This document shows, in pieces, positions 9,406 to 18,749 of a stretch of DNA of 64,000 nt (position 1 is its first letter; each line of letters opens with the position of its first letter). Below the pieces are notes generated by a model, which saw nothing but the letters and a program-made list of their open reading frames with translations, made no database searches and was not told the origin of the DNA. A program made the position numbers and the translations under genes. The DNA comes from Kocuria massiliensis (lineage in GTDB: Bacteria; Actinomycetota; Actinomycetes; Actinomycetales; Micrococcaceae): the NCBI RefSeq assembly GCF_900169715.1, contig NZ_LT835161.1, positions 1,231,590 through 1,295,589 of the forward strand, read 5' to 3'.

Positions 9406-10697
9406 CCGATGTCGTCCACCTTCGTGATTTTGGCAAGTTCGCGACGCAACGCGAGCATCGAGGTATAGGTGCAGAACACGCGCATGGGCCGGTCGCCGGA
9501 GCCTCGGATGAATTCATCCAGGGCACTCGCCAGGTCGGTGTTGACCGCCCCGACGGGAACGTCGTCGTGTTCCAATCGAAGCGCCATGTCGAACGCTCGA
9601 GTGCCGGAGACGACGTCGACCCCACCGTTCTGCAAAGAATCGAAGTCCACGTCCCACAACCACGAAACGTCGCGACCGTCGGCGTATTCGTCGTTGATGG
9701 TCATCATGGTGGCGTAGTCCTGGCTCGTGGCCGATGCCAAGGAAAGACGGAATCCCGCGGGATTCTTGACAAGCAGCAGCTGGAGGCTCCGGTCGCCAAT
9801 AGACACGGACTCGCCTCGACCAAATGCTGGCGTGACCTCGCCGAGCTCTCGGAGCAGGGCCGACTCGTCGACGTCGTCGCCCATGATCTCGCGGGCCACG
9901 GCTAGGGCACCCGCCGCGTTGTACACGTTGTAGATACCGTAGAGGTTGATCGTGGCAGTGACCTCTCGATCACCGAGCAACAGGTGCGACGAGGTGCCTT
10001 CGAAAGATGAGAGGGTCACCGCCGCTTCGGGGAGGTTTTCCGCCTGAGTCGCGCGGCGTTTATCCCGCATTTCGTCGTCCGACGGGAATTTGGACCGTAG
10101 CTGCTGGGAAAGACCGTAATAGGCAACATGGGTGCCCTTTGAAACATCTTCGGCAATACCGCGAATTCGGGGATCCTCGCGGTTGAGTACCACGGTTCCG
10201 GTGGTGGCTTGAGCGACCTTGGTCAGCATTTTGCGGGTCGTATCTATCTCACCGAATCGGTCAAGCTGATCGCGCATTACGTTGAGCAGCAGGGCATATT
10301 TCGGCTGCACAAGCTTCACAAAATGCACGGCATGAGCTTCGTCTAGTTCGAGCACCGCGATATCCGCGTCGAGTTTCCCCGTAAAGTCCATTTCCGCTAG
10401 TAATGCCGCGGCCACGCCCCGCACAAAATTCGATCCCGTGCGATTGGTAAAGACTTTGAGCCCCTGAGACTCCAGCAACTGAACCGTCATTTTGGTGGTG
10501 GTGGTTTTCCCGTTCGTGCCGGAAATTACCACGACGCCGCGAGGCAACTTTTTCAAATTTCGGGGCACGAAATCCGGGTCCAGCTTTTCCATCACGAGTC
10601 CAGGAAAGGCCGAGCCGCCACCGCGGAGCGATGAAGCGTACCTAATCCCCTGCCCGATGAGGCGCGTCGCAGGTCTGAAGATCACTGGTCTTGGCAT
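9402..10697 (-). CDS. murT: Lipid II isoglutaminyl synthase, Mur-ligase-like subunit MurT
   Basis: ATP-dependent Mur-ligase homologue that activates the lipid II D-Glu carboxylate for amidation with GatD. 431 residues: P-loop SGTNGKTTTTKM (~residues 58-70), the NLYGIYNVYNAAGALAVA segment of the central domain, and a C-terminal DUF1727 domain (LLVKNPAGFRLSLA). The only cysteine lies near the C-terminus, so the four-Cys zinc ribbon of Staphylococcus and Streptococcus MurT is absent. The ATG at 10697 has no Shine-Dalgarno sequence but TAGGAT sits six nt upstream, pointing to a leaderless mRNA. It is divergent from the DUF2797 gene. Confidence 0.93.
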   Translation of the reverse strand: MPRPVIFRPATRLIGQGIRYASSLRGGGSAFPGLVMEKLDPDFVPRNLKKLPRGVVVISGTNGKTTTTKMTVQLLESQGLKVFTNRTGSNFVRGVAAALLAEMDFTGKLDADIAVLELDEAHAVHFVKLVQPKYALLLNVMRDQLDRFGEIDTTRKMLTKVAQATTGTVVLNREDPRIRGIAEDVSKGTHVAYYGLSQQLRSKFPSDDEMRDKRRATQAENLPEAAVTLSSFEGTSSHLLLGDREVTATINLYGIYNVYNAAGALAVAREIMGDDVDESALLRELGEVTPAFGRGESVSIGDRSLQLLLVKNPAGFRLSLASATSQDYATMMTINDEYADGRDVSWLWDVDFDSLQNGGVDVVSGTRAFDMALRLEHDDVPVGAVNTDLASALDEFIRGSGDRPMRVFCTYTSMLALRRELAKITKVDDIG

Positions 10698-10703
10698 GGA
10701 TTC

Positions 10704-10709
10704 ATCCTA
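10704..10709 (-). promoter_or_regulatory. -10 box of murT (leaderless)
   Basis: TAGGAT, then six nt, then the murT ATG. This spacing puts transcription start at or next to the start codon. The whole murT/DUF2797 intergenic region is 49 nt, so both divergent promoters are compressed; CATGAT at 10735-10740 is the weaker candidate for the + strand gene. Confidence 0.55.
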
Positions 10710-10746
10710 ACCCGCATGAATCGCCCAACTTTGTCATGATGATTGG

Positions 10747-11757
10747 ATGACTGACACGCATCCGGCGGATTTCCCACAAGGCCCCTTCCTGTGGCGCGAC
10801 CTCTCGTGGCCCGATCGTCGCCCCGTAGCGCGCCTGGAAATGATGCGGGACGGATCTCCGACGGGCGAACGGCTGAGTGTCGCCATCTCTCCAGGGGACG
10901 AAATATGTGTGGCGACGTGCACAGACATCGCCGAAGCCGGCCTGTGGTGTAGCGGTTTCGCGCATGCCGAGTTCGACGACACGGGATTGCCGCGCTTCCG
11001 CCAAGTCCCCTGCCCCCGTTCGAATCGTCTCCGTCAGGGGCAACAGTGTCCGTTGTGTCGACACTTGGATAGGTTTCGTCCGGTGCATCGCGTACATCGT
11101 GGGTCTGAGCTCACCGAAGCCGCTCGTGCGTACATCGATTGCCCGCATTGGTTGTATGTGGCGACTTTTCCCGATGGGACCTCGAAGGTCGGAACCGCAC
11201 ACGAACGCTCGAAGACTTCCCGCCTGGACCAGCAGGCGGTGGCACTTGCGGACTACGTTGCGCTGGCTGACGACGGAGTGCTTGTCCGAGAGCTGGAGGA
11301 CGCCGTGACGCAGCATGTTCGATTGACGCAATTCAAACGGGTCACGACGAAGCTGACCAGCTGGTTGGCCCCCGAATCTTTCGAAACCGTCGCCCGGAAA
11401 CACGAGCAGACCGTAGCGAAGGTCGCCGAGTTCCTGGATGGCTTCGAAAACCGTGGTTTCGCCCCCGTCGAGGAGGCATGGTCGCCGGGAGATTTCTCCG
11501 CACCTTTCACCGAGCATCTAGACGACGGCTCGCTCTGGGAGGCTCCTGACCAGTGGCCTTCGGAGAGTGCGACGGGCAGAGTCGTCTCTGGCTCGGGTCC
11601 GTTCCTGCTCACGGGCTCCGCACAGAATTTAGCTGAGGGAACGCTCGCGCCCCCGGAGGTGCGATCTCTCGTCAATATGACGGCGCTCAAGAATAGGGCG
11701 TGTCGCACGGTATCCGGCGCGAATTCACGGCGCGAGGAACAGATCCGTTTGTTCTGA
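10747..11757 (+). CDS. DUF2797 family protein
   Basis: Protein of unknown function. 336 residues. Seen: a Cys-rich N-terminal half with CVATCTDI, a CxSGF stretch, and CPRSN followed by QQCPLCRH, resembling a metal-binding site. It is followed by a GIY-YIG-like segment WLYVATFPDGTSKVGTA (~residues 136-152) with a downstream Arg/Gln-rich helix, as in DUF2797. The pattern suggests a nuclease-like fold, but catalysis is unproven. Only a weak Shine-Dalgarno is visible, and the mRNA may be leaderless. The next gene follows 39 nt later on the same strand, with its own -10 box. Confidence 0.8.
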   Translation: MTDTHPADFPQGPFLWRDLSWPDRRPVARLEMMRDGSPTGERLSVAISPGDEICVATCTDIAEAGLWCSGFAHAEFDDTGLPRFRQVPCPRSNRLRQGQQCPLCRHLDRFRPVHRVHRGSELTEAARAYIDCPHWLYVATFPDGTSKVGTAHERSKTSRLDQQAVALADYVALADDGVLVRELEDAVTQHVRLTQFKRVTTKLTSWLAPESFETVARKHEQTVAKVAEFLDGFENRGFAPVEEAWSPGDFSAPFTEHLDDGSLWEAPDQWPSESATGRVVSGSGPFLLTGSAQNLAEGTLAPPEVRSLVNMTALKNRACRTVSGANSRREEQIRLF

Positions 11758-11783
11758 TATCCCAAGCCGTGGCACTCAGGGAA

Positions 11784-11789
11784 TATTCT
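11784..11789 (+). promoter_or_regulatory. -10 box of the LOG-family gene (leaderless)
   Basis: TATTCT, then seven nt, then ATG at 11797. No Shine-Dalgarno sequence is present, so a leaderless transcript is likely. Confidence 0.5.
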
Positions 11790-11796
11790 GGACGGC

Positions 11797-12417
11797 ATGT
11801 CGTCTGATCAGGTGTTTCCTTCCGCCCCTGCCCCTTCGAGATCGCTTCGCTATGTGACCGCTTATACTGGCTCGGCCACAGGGTTCGACCCTGTGTATTC
11901 CGAGGCGGTGCGCCGATTGGGCGTGGCGTTTGCCCAGCGCGGCATCGGCCTCGTCTACGGCGGCGGGAAGGTTGGGCTCATGGGCGTTCTCGCGGATGCC
12001 GTCATGACCGGCGGTGGGACCGTGACCGGAGTGATGCCTCGAGCACTCGCCGATGCGGAAATTGCCCATGACGGCCTGTCCGATCTGGAAATCGTGCAGG
12101 ATATGCACCAGCGAAAGCACCGAATGGCCGAGGTCGGCGATGCCTTCATCGCCCTACCAGGTGGGGCCGGAACTCTCGAGGAGCTATTCGAGTCCTGGAC
12201 CTGGCAGCACCTGGGCCTTCACACCAAACCCGTGGCTTTGTATAACGTCAACGGCTTTTGGAACCCCCTGCTGGATCTCCTAGACCACATGGTGGAAGAG
12301 GGCTTCCTCCGACCGGAGTTGCGTGAGTCTCTCGTCGTGGAGTCAGAACCGGCTCCCCTGTTAGAAGCCTTGATCGGTTGGAATCCCACGACGCCGAAGT
12401 GGAACCGCGACCGCTAA
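11797..12417 (+). CDS. LOG-family (TIGR00730) Rossmann-fold nucleotide 5'-monophosphate phosphoribohydrolase
   Basis: Members of this family cut the N-glycosidic bond of cytokinin riboside or purine monophosphates; the physiological substrate here is unknown. 206 residues. Hallmarks: AYTGSATG near the N-terminus, GLVYGGGKVGLMG, the catalytic PGGAGTLEELFE motif (~residues 119-130) and TWQHLGLHTKPVALYN. The ATG at 11797 lacks a Shine-Dalgarno sequence but has TATTCT seven nt upstream. It converges with the HIT gene. Confidence 0.92.
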   Translation: MSSDQVFPSAPAPSRSLRYVTAYTGSATGFDPVYSEAVRRLGVAFAQRGIGLVYGGGKVGLMGVLADAVMTGGGTVTGVMPRALADAEIAHDGLSDLEIVQDMHQRKHRMAEVGDAFIALPGGAGTLEELFESWTWQHLGLHTKPVALYNVNGFWNPLLDLLDHMVEEGFLRPELRESLVVESEPAPLLEALIGWNPTTPKWNRDR

Positions 12418-12470
12418 GTCGCGAGGCCTCGGTCCCGTGGGTGACTCGACGTCGTCGTGACTCCCTGGGA

Positions 12471-13040
12471 TTAGTTCGTTGATTCCGTGGGTTCTTTGGG
12501 CCAGGCTTCCGAGACGAGACGACGTATCTCGTCGAGGGTTTGTGTGACCGTTTTGGTCCCGGCAACGATCGGCAGGAAGTTGGTGTCACCATTCCAACGT
12601 GGGATGACATGCTCGTGCAGGTGTGCCGCGATACCCGCCCCACCGACTTTCCCCTGGTTCATGCCGATATTGAACCCCGCGGCGTTCGAGGTTTCGCGAA
12701 GGACCCTCATGGCCGTTTGCACGCATGCCGACATCTCCGCGGTTTCTTCCGGGTCGATGTCGTCGAATTGTGCGACGTGACGGTACGGGCAAACCAATAA
12801 ATGCCCTGGGTTATACGGATACAAATTCAGCACCACGAAGACTCGCTCTCCGCGGTGGACGATGAGTGATTCTTCGTCGGTTCGATCGGGCGCCGCGCAG
12901 AACGGGCACGAGTTTTCCGTGTAATCCTTTTGCCCGCCAGAAACATACGCCCGACGATGCGGCGTCCACATGCGTTGAAAAGCATCGGGGACGCCGGGAA
13001 GGACGAAGTCGTCGGTCGAATATTCAGCGTTGTCCGTCAT
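12471..13040 (-). CDS. HIT-family hydrolase/Ap4A phosphorylase-like
   Basis: Histidine-triad nucleotide enzyme. 189 residues. Seen: a CPFC pair (~residue 45), the NLYPYNPGHLLVCPYRHV segment and the triad HLHEHVIPRWNGDTNF. The GGAGIAAHLHEH context and position downstream of thrS match the actinobacterial group that includes mycobacterial Rv2613c, a diadenosine tetraphosphate phosphorylase. The exact substrate is inferred. A strong hairpin separates it from thrS, so it probably has its own promoter. Confidence 0.88.
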   Translation of the reverse strand: MTDNAEYSTDDFVLPGVPDAFQRMWTPHRRAYVSGGQKDYTENSCPFCAAPDRTDEESLIVHRGERVFVVLNLYPYNPGHLLVCPYRHVAQFDDIDPEETAEMSACVQTAMRVLRETSNAAGFNIGMNQGKVGGAGIAAHLHEHVIPRWNGDTNFLPIVAGTKTVTQTLDEIRRLVSEAWPKEPTESTN

Positions 13041-13100
13041 GTCTCCAGCTTAGGGGTTGAGACCCGTGACGTCGGGTTGATCGACGGCTAGCCGTTAAAG

Positions 13101-13140
13101 CAGCGTGGCCGCGAAACTCTCATGTTTCGCGGCCACGCTG
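13101..13140 (-). terminator. Terminator of thrS
   Basis: A perfect 17-bp stem: CAGCGTGGCCGCGAAAC (13101-13117) and GTTTCGCGGCCACGCTG (13124-13140) with a 6-nt loop. It lies 13 nt after the thrS stop and is followed on the - strand by a short TTT. Confidence 0.8.
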
Positions 13141-13153
13141 AGATCCGATGTTT

Positions 13154-15196
13154 TTATTCGGCGTCGCTGGATTCGACGGTCGTCGCGGTCGGATCAAGAT
13201 TCACGCGCTGGCTGACGTGCTCAACGATCCTCGCCACGGCCTCGTCCACCGGGATCCCGTTGTCTTGGGAACCATCCCGGAACCTGAAGGAAACCGCCCC
13301 GTTGTCGGCGTCCTCGCCTCCGGCAATCAGCACGAACGGGGCCTTCTCCTTGGACGCATTACGGATTTTCTTGGGGAATCGATCCGTACCGTAATCGACG
13401 TCCACCCGGATTCCGTGCTTCCGAAGTTTCTCCGCGATTTCGCCCATGTAGTCGTTGAACGCCTCCGCCACGGGAATGCCGATGACCTGGACCGGAGCCA
13501 ACCAGGCGGGGAATGCGCCGGCGTAGTGTTCGGTCAAGACGCCCATGAACCGCTCGATCGAACCGAATTTAGCGGAGTGAATCATCACGGGTTCCTGACG
13601 GCTCCCGTCGGCCGCCTGATATTCGAGCCCGAATCGCGACGGCTGGTTGAAGTCGTATTGAACGGTGGACATCTGCCAGGTGCGCCCGATGGCGTCCTTG
13701 GCCTGAACGGAGATCTTCGGGCCATAGAAGGCGGCCCCACCCGGATCCGGAACGAGTTCGAGGCCGGTTTCCTGAGCCACATTCTCCAAGACTTTGGTGG
13801 CCTCTTCCCATTGCTCATCCGTCCCGATGAACTTGTCCTTCTTCTCGCCTTCCGTCTCGCGCGTGGAAAGTTCGAGGTAGAAGTCCGTCAAACCGAAGTC
13901 GGTCAGGAGGGACAGCATGAAGTTCAGCAGGTGACGGACTTCGTCCGGCGCCTGTTCCTTGGTCACGTAGCTGTGCGAATCATCCTGCGTGATCATGCGG
14001 ACGCGGGTGAGCCCCTGAAGCACACCGGATTTTTCATCCCGGTAGACGGTTCCGAACTCGAAGAACCGCAACGGCAGTTCCCGGTAGGACCGTCCGCGAG
14101 CGCGGAAGATCTCGTTGTGCATCGGGCAGTTCATGGCCTTGAGGCGGTAGTCCCCGTTATCGAGTTCCATGGCGGGGAACATGCCGTCGGAGTAGTACGG
14201 GAGGTGCCCGGAGGTGTAGAAGAGATCTTCTTTGGCGATGTGGGGGGTTCCGACGTACTGGAATCCTTCCGCGATGTGGCGGTCGCGGACGTAGTTTTCC
14301 ATTTCGCGTTTGATGACGCCGCCCTTGGGATGGAATACGGGTAGTCCCGGGCCGATGGTTTTGGGGAAGGAGAATAGGTCGAGTTCTTCGCCCAGTCGGC
14401 GGTGATCGCGGCGTTCGGCTTCGGCGATGCGTTCTTTGTAGGCGACCAGTTCTTCTTTGCTCGGCCAGGCGGTTCCGTAGATGCGTTGGAGCATCGGGTT
14501 CTTTTCGGAGCCGCGCCAGTATGCACCGCCGGAGCGGGTCAGGGCGTATCCGTTGGCGATGAGTTTGGTGTTAGGCAGGTGCGGTCCGCGGCAGAGATCT
14601 TTCCACACGGTTTCGCCCTTGCGATCGACGTTGTCGTAGATCGTGATTTCGCCTTCGCCAACTTCTACGCCTGCACCTTCGGCTGCGTCGGCGCCGGATC
14701 CGGGCCCCTGGGAGAGCCCGAGGAGTTCGAGTTTGTACGGCTCGTTCTTCATCTCCTCGAGGGCTTCGTCGTGGGTCACGGAGCGGCGTCGGAAGGTTTG
14801 TCCGGATTTGACGATTTTCATCATGGATTTTTCGAGCTTCTTGAGGTCTTCGGGAGTGAAGGGTTCCTCGACGTCGAAGTCGAAGTAGAAGCCATCCGTG
14901 ATGTAAGGGCCGATGCCGAGTTTGGCATCGGGGCGCATGGCCTGCACGGCTTGGGCCATGACGTGGGCGGTGGAGTGGCGGAGGACCTCGAGGCCTTCGG
15001 GCTGGTCGATGGTGATCGGGATGACGACGTCGCCGTCGGCCACTTCGGTGGAAAGGTCTTTGAGGACGTCGTTGATGCGGGCTACCACAATAGTGGGGTC
15101 GTCCTGGAACAGGTCCGCGGCGGTGGTGCCCGTGGTCACCTGCTGGGGTTCGCCGTGGACGGTGATCTGCAGGTTGTCGGCCGGGTTCTCGGCCAT
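13154..15196 (-). CDS. thrS: Threonyl-tRNA synthetase
   Basis: Class II aminoacyl-tRNA synthetase that charges tRNA-Thr in the cytoplasm. 680 residues: TGS domain ([20 protein letters not shown]), the editing/SAD domain with [12 protein letters not shown] (~residue 78), and the catalytic core with [11 protein letters not shown], the motif 2 arginine in [12 protein letters not shown] and the motif 3 arginine in [15 protein letters not shown]. The anticodon-binding domain ends in a short acidic tail. I prefer the ATG at 15196 (AAGGAG nine nt upstream) over the GTG at 15202. No T-box is visible in the 85-nt upstream gap. Confidence 0.97.
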   Translation of the reverse strand: MAENPADNLQITVHGEPQQVTTGTTAADLFQDDPTIVVARINDVLKDLSTEVADGDVVIPITIDQPEGLEVLRHSTAHVMAQAVQAMRPDAKLGIGPYITDGFYFDFDVEEPFTPEDLKKLEKSMMKIVKSGQTFRRRSVTHDEALEEMKNEPYKLELLGLSQGPGSGADAAEGAGVEVGEGEITIYDNVDRKGETVWKDLCRGPHLPNTKLIANGYALTRSGGAYWRGSEKNPMLQRIYGTAWPSKEELVAYKERIAEAERRDHRRLGEELDLFSFPKTIGPGLPVFHPKGGVIKREMENYVRDRHIAEGFQYVGTPHIAKEDLFYTSGHLPYYSDGMFPAMELDNGDYRLKAMNCPMHNEIFRARGRSYRELPLRFFEFGTVYRDEKSGVLQGLTRVRMITQDDSHSYVTKEQAPDEVRHLLNFMLSLLTDFGLTDFYLELSTRETEGEKKDKFIGTDEQWEEATKVLENVAQETGLELVPDPGGAAFYGPKISVQAKDAIGRTWQMSTVQYDFNQPSRFGLEYQAADGSRQEPVMIHSAKFGSIERFMGVLTEHYAGAFPAWLAPVQVIGIPVAEAFNDYMGEIAEKLRKHGIRVDVDYGTDRFPKKIRNASKEKAPFVLIAGGEDADNGAVSFRFRDGSQDNGIPVDEAVARIVEHVSQRVNLDPTATTVESSDAE

Positions 15197-15287
15197 GGAC
15201 ACTCACTCCTTGAGTCGTTGGGCGCACGCCGATACCTGGGGCGTGCGGTGTAGAGCCGTCCCCCGTTTGCGGTGGGACGTGGCGATT

Positions 15288-18200
15288 CTACCCGGTCTCG
15301 CGGTGGGCATGGACTACTGCGGTGCTGGCCTCGGGGCCGTGGGTTCTTCTCAACGCTGTGGGGAGGTGTGCGCGAAGTTCTTCTGGGATGGGGATGTCTC
15401 CTTCGAGGACCTTGGTGAGGTCCCACGCGCGTTCTGCGGTCATGGAAATGCCGCGTGGACCGGTTCGCCGTGTGGTTCCTTTGATCAACAGCATGGGGGT
15501 GCCAAAGAGGTCAGGGCCGGAGAGCCGTTGGGCTTCGTCGAAGAAGGCGGTGTCCACGCACCCGGTGCCGTCGTCGATGGAGATGAAGACGACGCGTTGT
15601 CCGCTTTTCATGGGTGGCGTCATGGTGGAGACTCTCACACCGACAACCCATACTTCGGAGGTGTTACGCAGGTGGATCAGGTCGGCCGCTGGTGTGATGG
15701 GCCATCCCGCGAGACGGTGGCGGTATCCCGCCATGAGGTGGGCGGAGACGTCTAAGCTCAGCAGGTCGAGTTCGGTGTGCAGGGTTGCGGGGAGATCACT
15801 CGTATCGCGGTCTGGGTAGGGCGTTTCGTGGTATGCGCCGAGAGGTAGAGCCAGCTGAATGGGGACGGCGTCGGCCCCCGTGTGGTGGTGGGGTGGCAGT
15901 TCCCCGTTCCCTCCGTTCGGTGCGACGTCGCGGAACACAGCGGTATCGAGCGCTCCGACCGCGGCGAGGCGGTCCAGGGTGGGTCGGTGTGGTCGCGCCC
16001 GTTCCCGCAGGTCGGCCACCGATGTGTAGGGTGCATGGGCGATCATGCGATCCGTTTCGGCTCGACTGATTCCGGCGAGTTGTGTCAGGGGCAGGCGAAT
16101 TCCCCACCGGTTCGTGCCACGGACACGTTCCACGCGGTAGTTTCGCCCGGATCTGTTGACGTCGAGCGGGAGCAGGTCGATGCCGAGCCGCCGCGCTTCT
16201 CCCAGGAGGAGCCGTTGTGGGTACATGCCGGGGTCGTGCTCGAGGATTCCGGCCATGAAGTGGGCTGGGTAGTGAGTCTTCAGCCAGGCGGACTGGTAGG
16301 TGGGGATGGCAAAGGCGGCTCCGTGCGCCTTGCAGAATCCGAAGGACCCGAAGGCCGCGAGCGCAGACCAGGTTTTCTCGATGACTTCTGGGGTGTATCC
16401 GCGGGTTCGCGCGTGTTCGCGGAAATATTGTTCCACGTCGGGTTCGGATGGTCCGCCCAGTTGTCGGCGCAGTTCGTCCGCTGAGGCCAGGTCGCACCCG
16501 GTCATGGTGCTCAGGACTTTGAGGACTTGTTCGTGGAAGACCATGACTCCCCCAGTTTCGGAAAGGTAGGGGACGAGGTCTTGCTGGATGTAATGAGGGC
16601 TGGCGAATCCGTGTCGGGATTCGAGGTAGGGGCGCACCATGTCCGATTGCATGGGGCCGGGTCGGAAGAGGGAGATGTCGATGATGAGGTCTCCGACAGT
16701 GCCGGGCTGCATCTTTCCGATCAGTTCTCGTTGGCCGGGTGATTCGATCTGGAAGCAGCCGAGGGTTTCCGTCGAACGGATGAGGTCGAAGGTGGCTTCG
16801 TCGCGGGTGTCGATAGATTCGAGGTCGGGGGCGCTTCCTTCGGTCCGCTCGATTTCTTGCAGGGTGTAAGCCATCGAGGATTGCATGCGCACGCCAAGAA
16901 TATCGAGTTTGAGGAGGCCCATGGGGTCCATATCGTGTTTGTCGAATTGGCTCATGGGAAGCCCTATTCCGGAGGGTTGGACGGGTGTCCGCCGTCGGAG
17001 GGATGAGTTGGAGAGGATCACACCGCACGGGTGCATTGACAGGTGGCGTGGGAGCCGGTCGAGTCGTTCGGTGAGGTCGATGAGGAGGTTGACCCCGGGG
17101 TCCCGTGCGGCCTCGTCCTTTAGGGCGGCGAGTTCGGGTTTGGTGTCGAGGAGCTCGCGGAGTTCTCCGGCGGGTATCCGCCAGATGGTTTTGGCGATGC
17201 GGTCGGTTTGGTCGGCTGGGAGGCCTATGGCCCGGGCGGCGTCGCGGACCGCTCCGCGTGCTCGGTAGGCGTTGTGCATGGACATGAGGCTGACGCGGTG
17301 ATCGCCGTAATGGTCGAAGACGGCGCGGTAGATTTCGTGGCGTCGGGCCGATTCGACGTCGATGTCGATATCGGGCAGGGTGGAGCGCTTGTCGGAGAGG
17401 AAGCGTTCGAAGACGAGGCCGTATTCGAGGGGGTCCACCACGGATATGTTCAAAAGGTAGTTGACGAGGGAAGAGACCCCCGACCCACGGGCTGCGTGGC
17501 GGATGCCTAATGATCCGATGAGCCTCGAAACGTGGGCCACGGTCAGAAAGTATGAACAGAATCCGAGGTTTTCGATAACGCGCAGTTCTCGGTCGAGGCG
17601 TTCTCGCGGAGTTTCCCAATCGGTCTCGGCGAGTCCTGGACCGTGGACCACACGGTTCGCTGCAGAACCATAGATGCGGTGTAATGCGGCGTCGCACCGG
17701 GCTCGGAGTTCCGCCGCGGGTGGGTTGGTGACGCCGGTGAGGTGCGCTTCGGGCACGGTAGGGGTTCCGTAACCCATGTCTGTGGCAGGGTCGATGGCGC
17801 ACCGGTGGGCAAGTTCGGCGGTGGAGGCGAGCAGATCGGCCGAGGTGATGCCGGCGTCCGCAGCCCGGGTGATGTCCCGGGCAATTTTTTTCATCTCTGT
17901 GGGGGCTTTGAGCCACCCTTGGCCGTTGGCTTGTTGGTTTCCGGATCCCAATGATGTGAGCCCTCGGGCGGCGTCGAGGAGGTCCGCGGTGACGGCTTGA
18001 TCTTCGGTGGCGTAGCGCGCGGCGTTGCTGAGGACGGCGCGGATTCCGTTCCCTGCGGCGAGGCCGAGCATGCGGGCGGCATGGGCGGTACTGCGCTGAG
18101 CTCCTGGGCGGGTGAGGTGGCTGACGAGGTGGACACGCAGACGCGAGGCCCCGACGAGTCGTTTCCAATCGTTCAACGCGGAACGCGCCATCCGGTAGCG

Positions 18201-18665
18201 ACGGGCTGTGGCGAGGCGTCCGACGTCGGATTCCGGCCCCAGGAGTATCACGAAGTGACCTTCTCCCCCGGCGACGGCGCGCCCAAGGTCTGCCGCGGTG
18301 AGGTAGGGCCTTCCCGCCAGGGTTCGCCCTTCGGGATGTTCATAGGCTGCGTGAGCTCGGCTGACGATGTGGCAGAGGTCTCCGTATCCAGCCCCGGCGT
18401 CGTGACCTTCGGCGAGGATACTGATGCGGCCCGTGATTTTTCGGCGAGTGGGGTCCGCGAGCGCGAGATCCACTCCGATCAGGGGTTCCAGCCCGTGTTC
18501 CCTGCAGGTGCGGACGTGTTTGACGGCTCCGTAGAGACCGTCTCGGTCTGTAATGCCGAGGTGGGTTGCGCCGTGTCTGGCCGCCGCCGAGGCGAATTCT
18601 GAGGGTTCGGAGACGCCATAGTGCGCACTGAAGGCGCTGTAGGTGACCAGATGCGGGAAATTCAC
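15288..18665 (-). CDS. dnaE2: SOS-type DnaE-family (DnaE2-like) DNA polymerase
   Basis: C-family polymerase of 1125 residues, probably for translesion synthesis. Seen: a divergent PHP domain (HLGITDRDGLYGAVKH, 35-50), RHAARGSGVSSL (389-400), the catalytic PDIDIDVE (431-438), FRPGPMQSDMVRPYL, a FGSFGFCKAHGAAFAIPTYQ segment, and a C-terminal OB-fold (VWVVGVRVSTMTPP). The clamp-binding tail of DnaE1 is not evident. The GTG start has no usable Shine-Dalgarno; TTGACT-N17-TTCGAT ends six nt upstream with a perfect LexA box between the two hexamers, so the gene looks leaderless and SOS-induced. No imuA or imuB is near. Whether it is mutagenic is inferred. Confidence 0.88.
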   Translation of the reverse strand: MNFPHLVTYSAFSAHYGVSEPSEFASAAARHGATHLGITDRDGLYGAVKHVRTCREHGLEPLIGVDLALADPTRRKITGRISILAEGHDAGAGYGDLCHIVSRAHAAYEHPEGRTLAGRPYLTAADLGRAVAGGEGHFVILLGPESDVGRLATARRYRMARSALNDWKRLVGASRLRVHLVSHLTRPGAQRSTAHAARMLGLAAGNGIRAVLSNAARYATEDQAVTADLLDAARGLTSLGSGNQQANGQGWLKAPTEMKKIARDITRAADAGITSADLLASTAELAHRCAIDPATDMGYGTPTVPEAHLTGVTNPPAAELRARCDAALHRIYGSAANRVVHGPGLAETDWETPRERLDRELRVIENLGFCSYFLTVAHVSRLIGSLGIRHAARGSGVSSLVNYLLNISVVDPLEYGLVFERFLSDKRSTLPDIDIDVESARRHEIYRAVFDHYGDHRVSLMSMHNAYRARGAVRDAARAIGLPADQTDRIAKTIWRIPAGELRELLDTKPELAALKDEAARDPGVNLLIDLTERLDRLPRHLSMHPCGVILSNSSLRRRTPVQPSGIGLPMSQFDKHDMDPMGLLKLDILGVRMQSSMAYTLQEIERTEGSAPDLESIDTRDEATFDLIRSTETLGCFQIESPGQRELIGKMQPGTVGDLIIDISLFRPGPMQSDMVRPYLESRHGFASPHYIQQDLVPYLSETGGVMVFHEQVLKVLSTMTGCDLASADELRRQLGGPSEPDVEQYFREHARTRGYTPEVIEKTWSALAAFGSFGFCKAHGAAFAIPTYQSAWLKTHYPAHFMAGILEHDPGMYPQRLLLGEARRLGIDLLPLDVNRSGRNYRVERVRGTNRWGIRLPLTQLAGISRAETDRMIAHAPYTSVADLRERARPHRPTLDRLAAVGALDTAVFRDVAPNGGNGELPPHHHTGADAVPIQLALPLGAYHETPYPDRDTSDLPATLHTELDLLSLDVSAHLMAGYRHRLAGWPITPAADLIHLRNTSEVWVVGVRVSTMTPPMKSGQRVVFISIDDGTGCVDTAFFDEAQRLSGPDLFGTPMLLIKGTTRRTGPRGISMTAERAWDLTKVLEGDIPIPEELRAHLPTALRRTHGPEASTAVVHAHRETG

Positions 18666-18671
18666 CCCTTA

Positions 18672-18700
18672 ATCGAACATATGTTCGAAAATTAAGTCAA
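18672..18700 (-). promoter_or_regulatory. dnaE2 promoter with perfect LexA (SOS) box
   Basis: TCGAACATATGTTCGA (18673-18688) is a perfect palindrome matching TCGAAC-N4-GTTCGA. On the - strand a -35 TTGACT (18695-18700) and a -10 TTCGAT (18672-18677) are separated by 17 nt, so LexA bound here would block RNA polymerase directly. Confidence 0.85.
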
Positions 18701-18749
18701 GGCCGCACCCTTGGCGTAGCGAGAGCGCCCCATGCAAGGCGCCCGACAC

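Noticed and set aside
13041-15287. T-box or leader control of thrS
   Set aside because: The gap before thrS is only 85 nt and shows no T-box sequence.
15796-18168. 790-residue frame overlapping dnaE2 on the same strand
   Set aside because: Arg/Pro-rich out-of-frame product typical of a shifted high-GC gene; the dnaE2 frame has the catalytic motifs.
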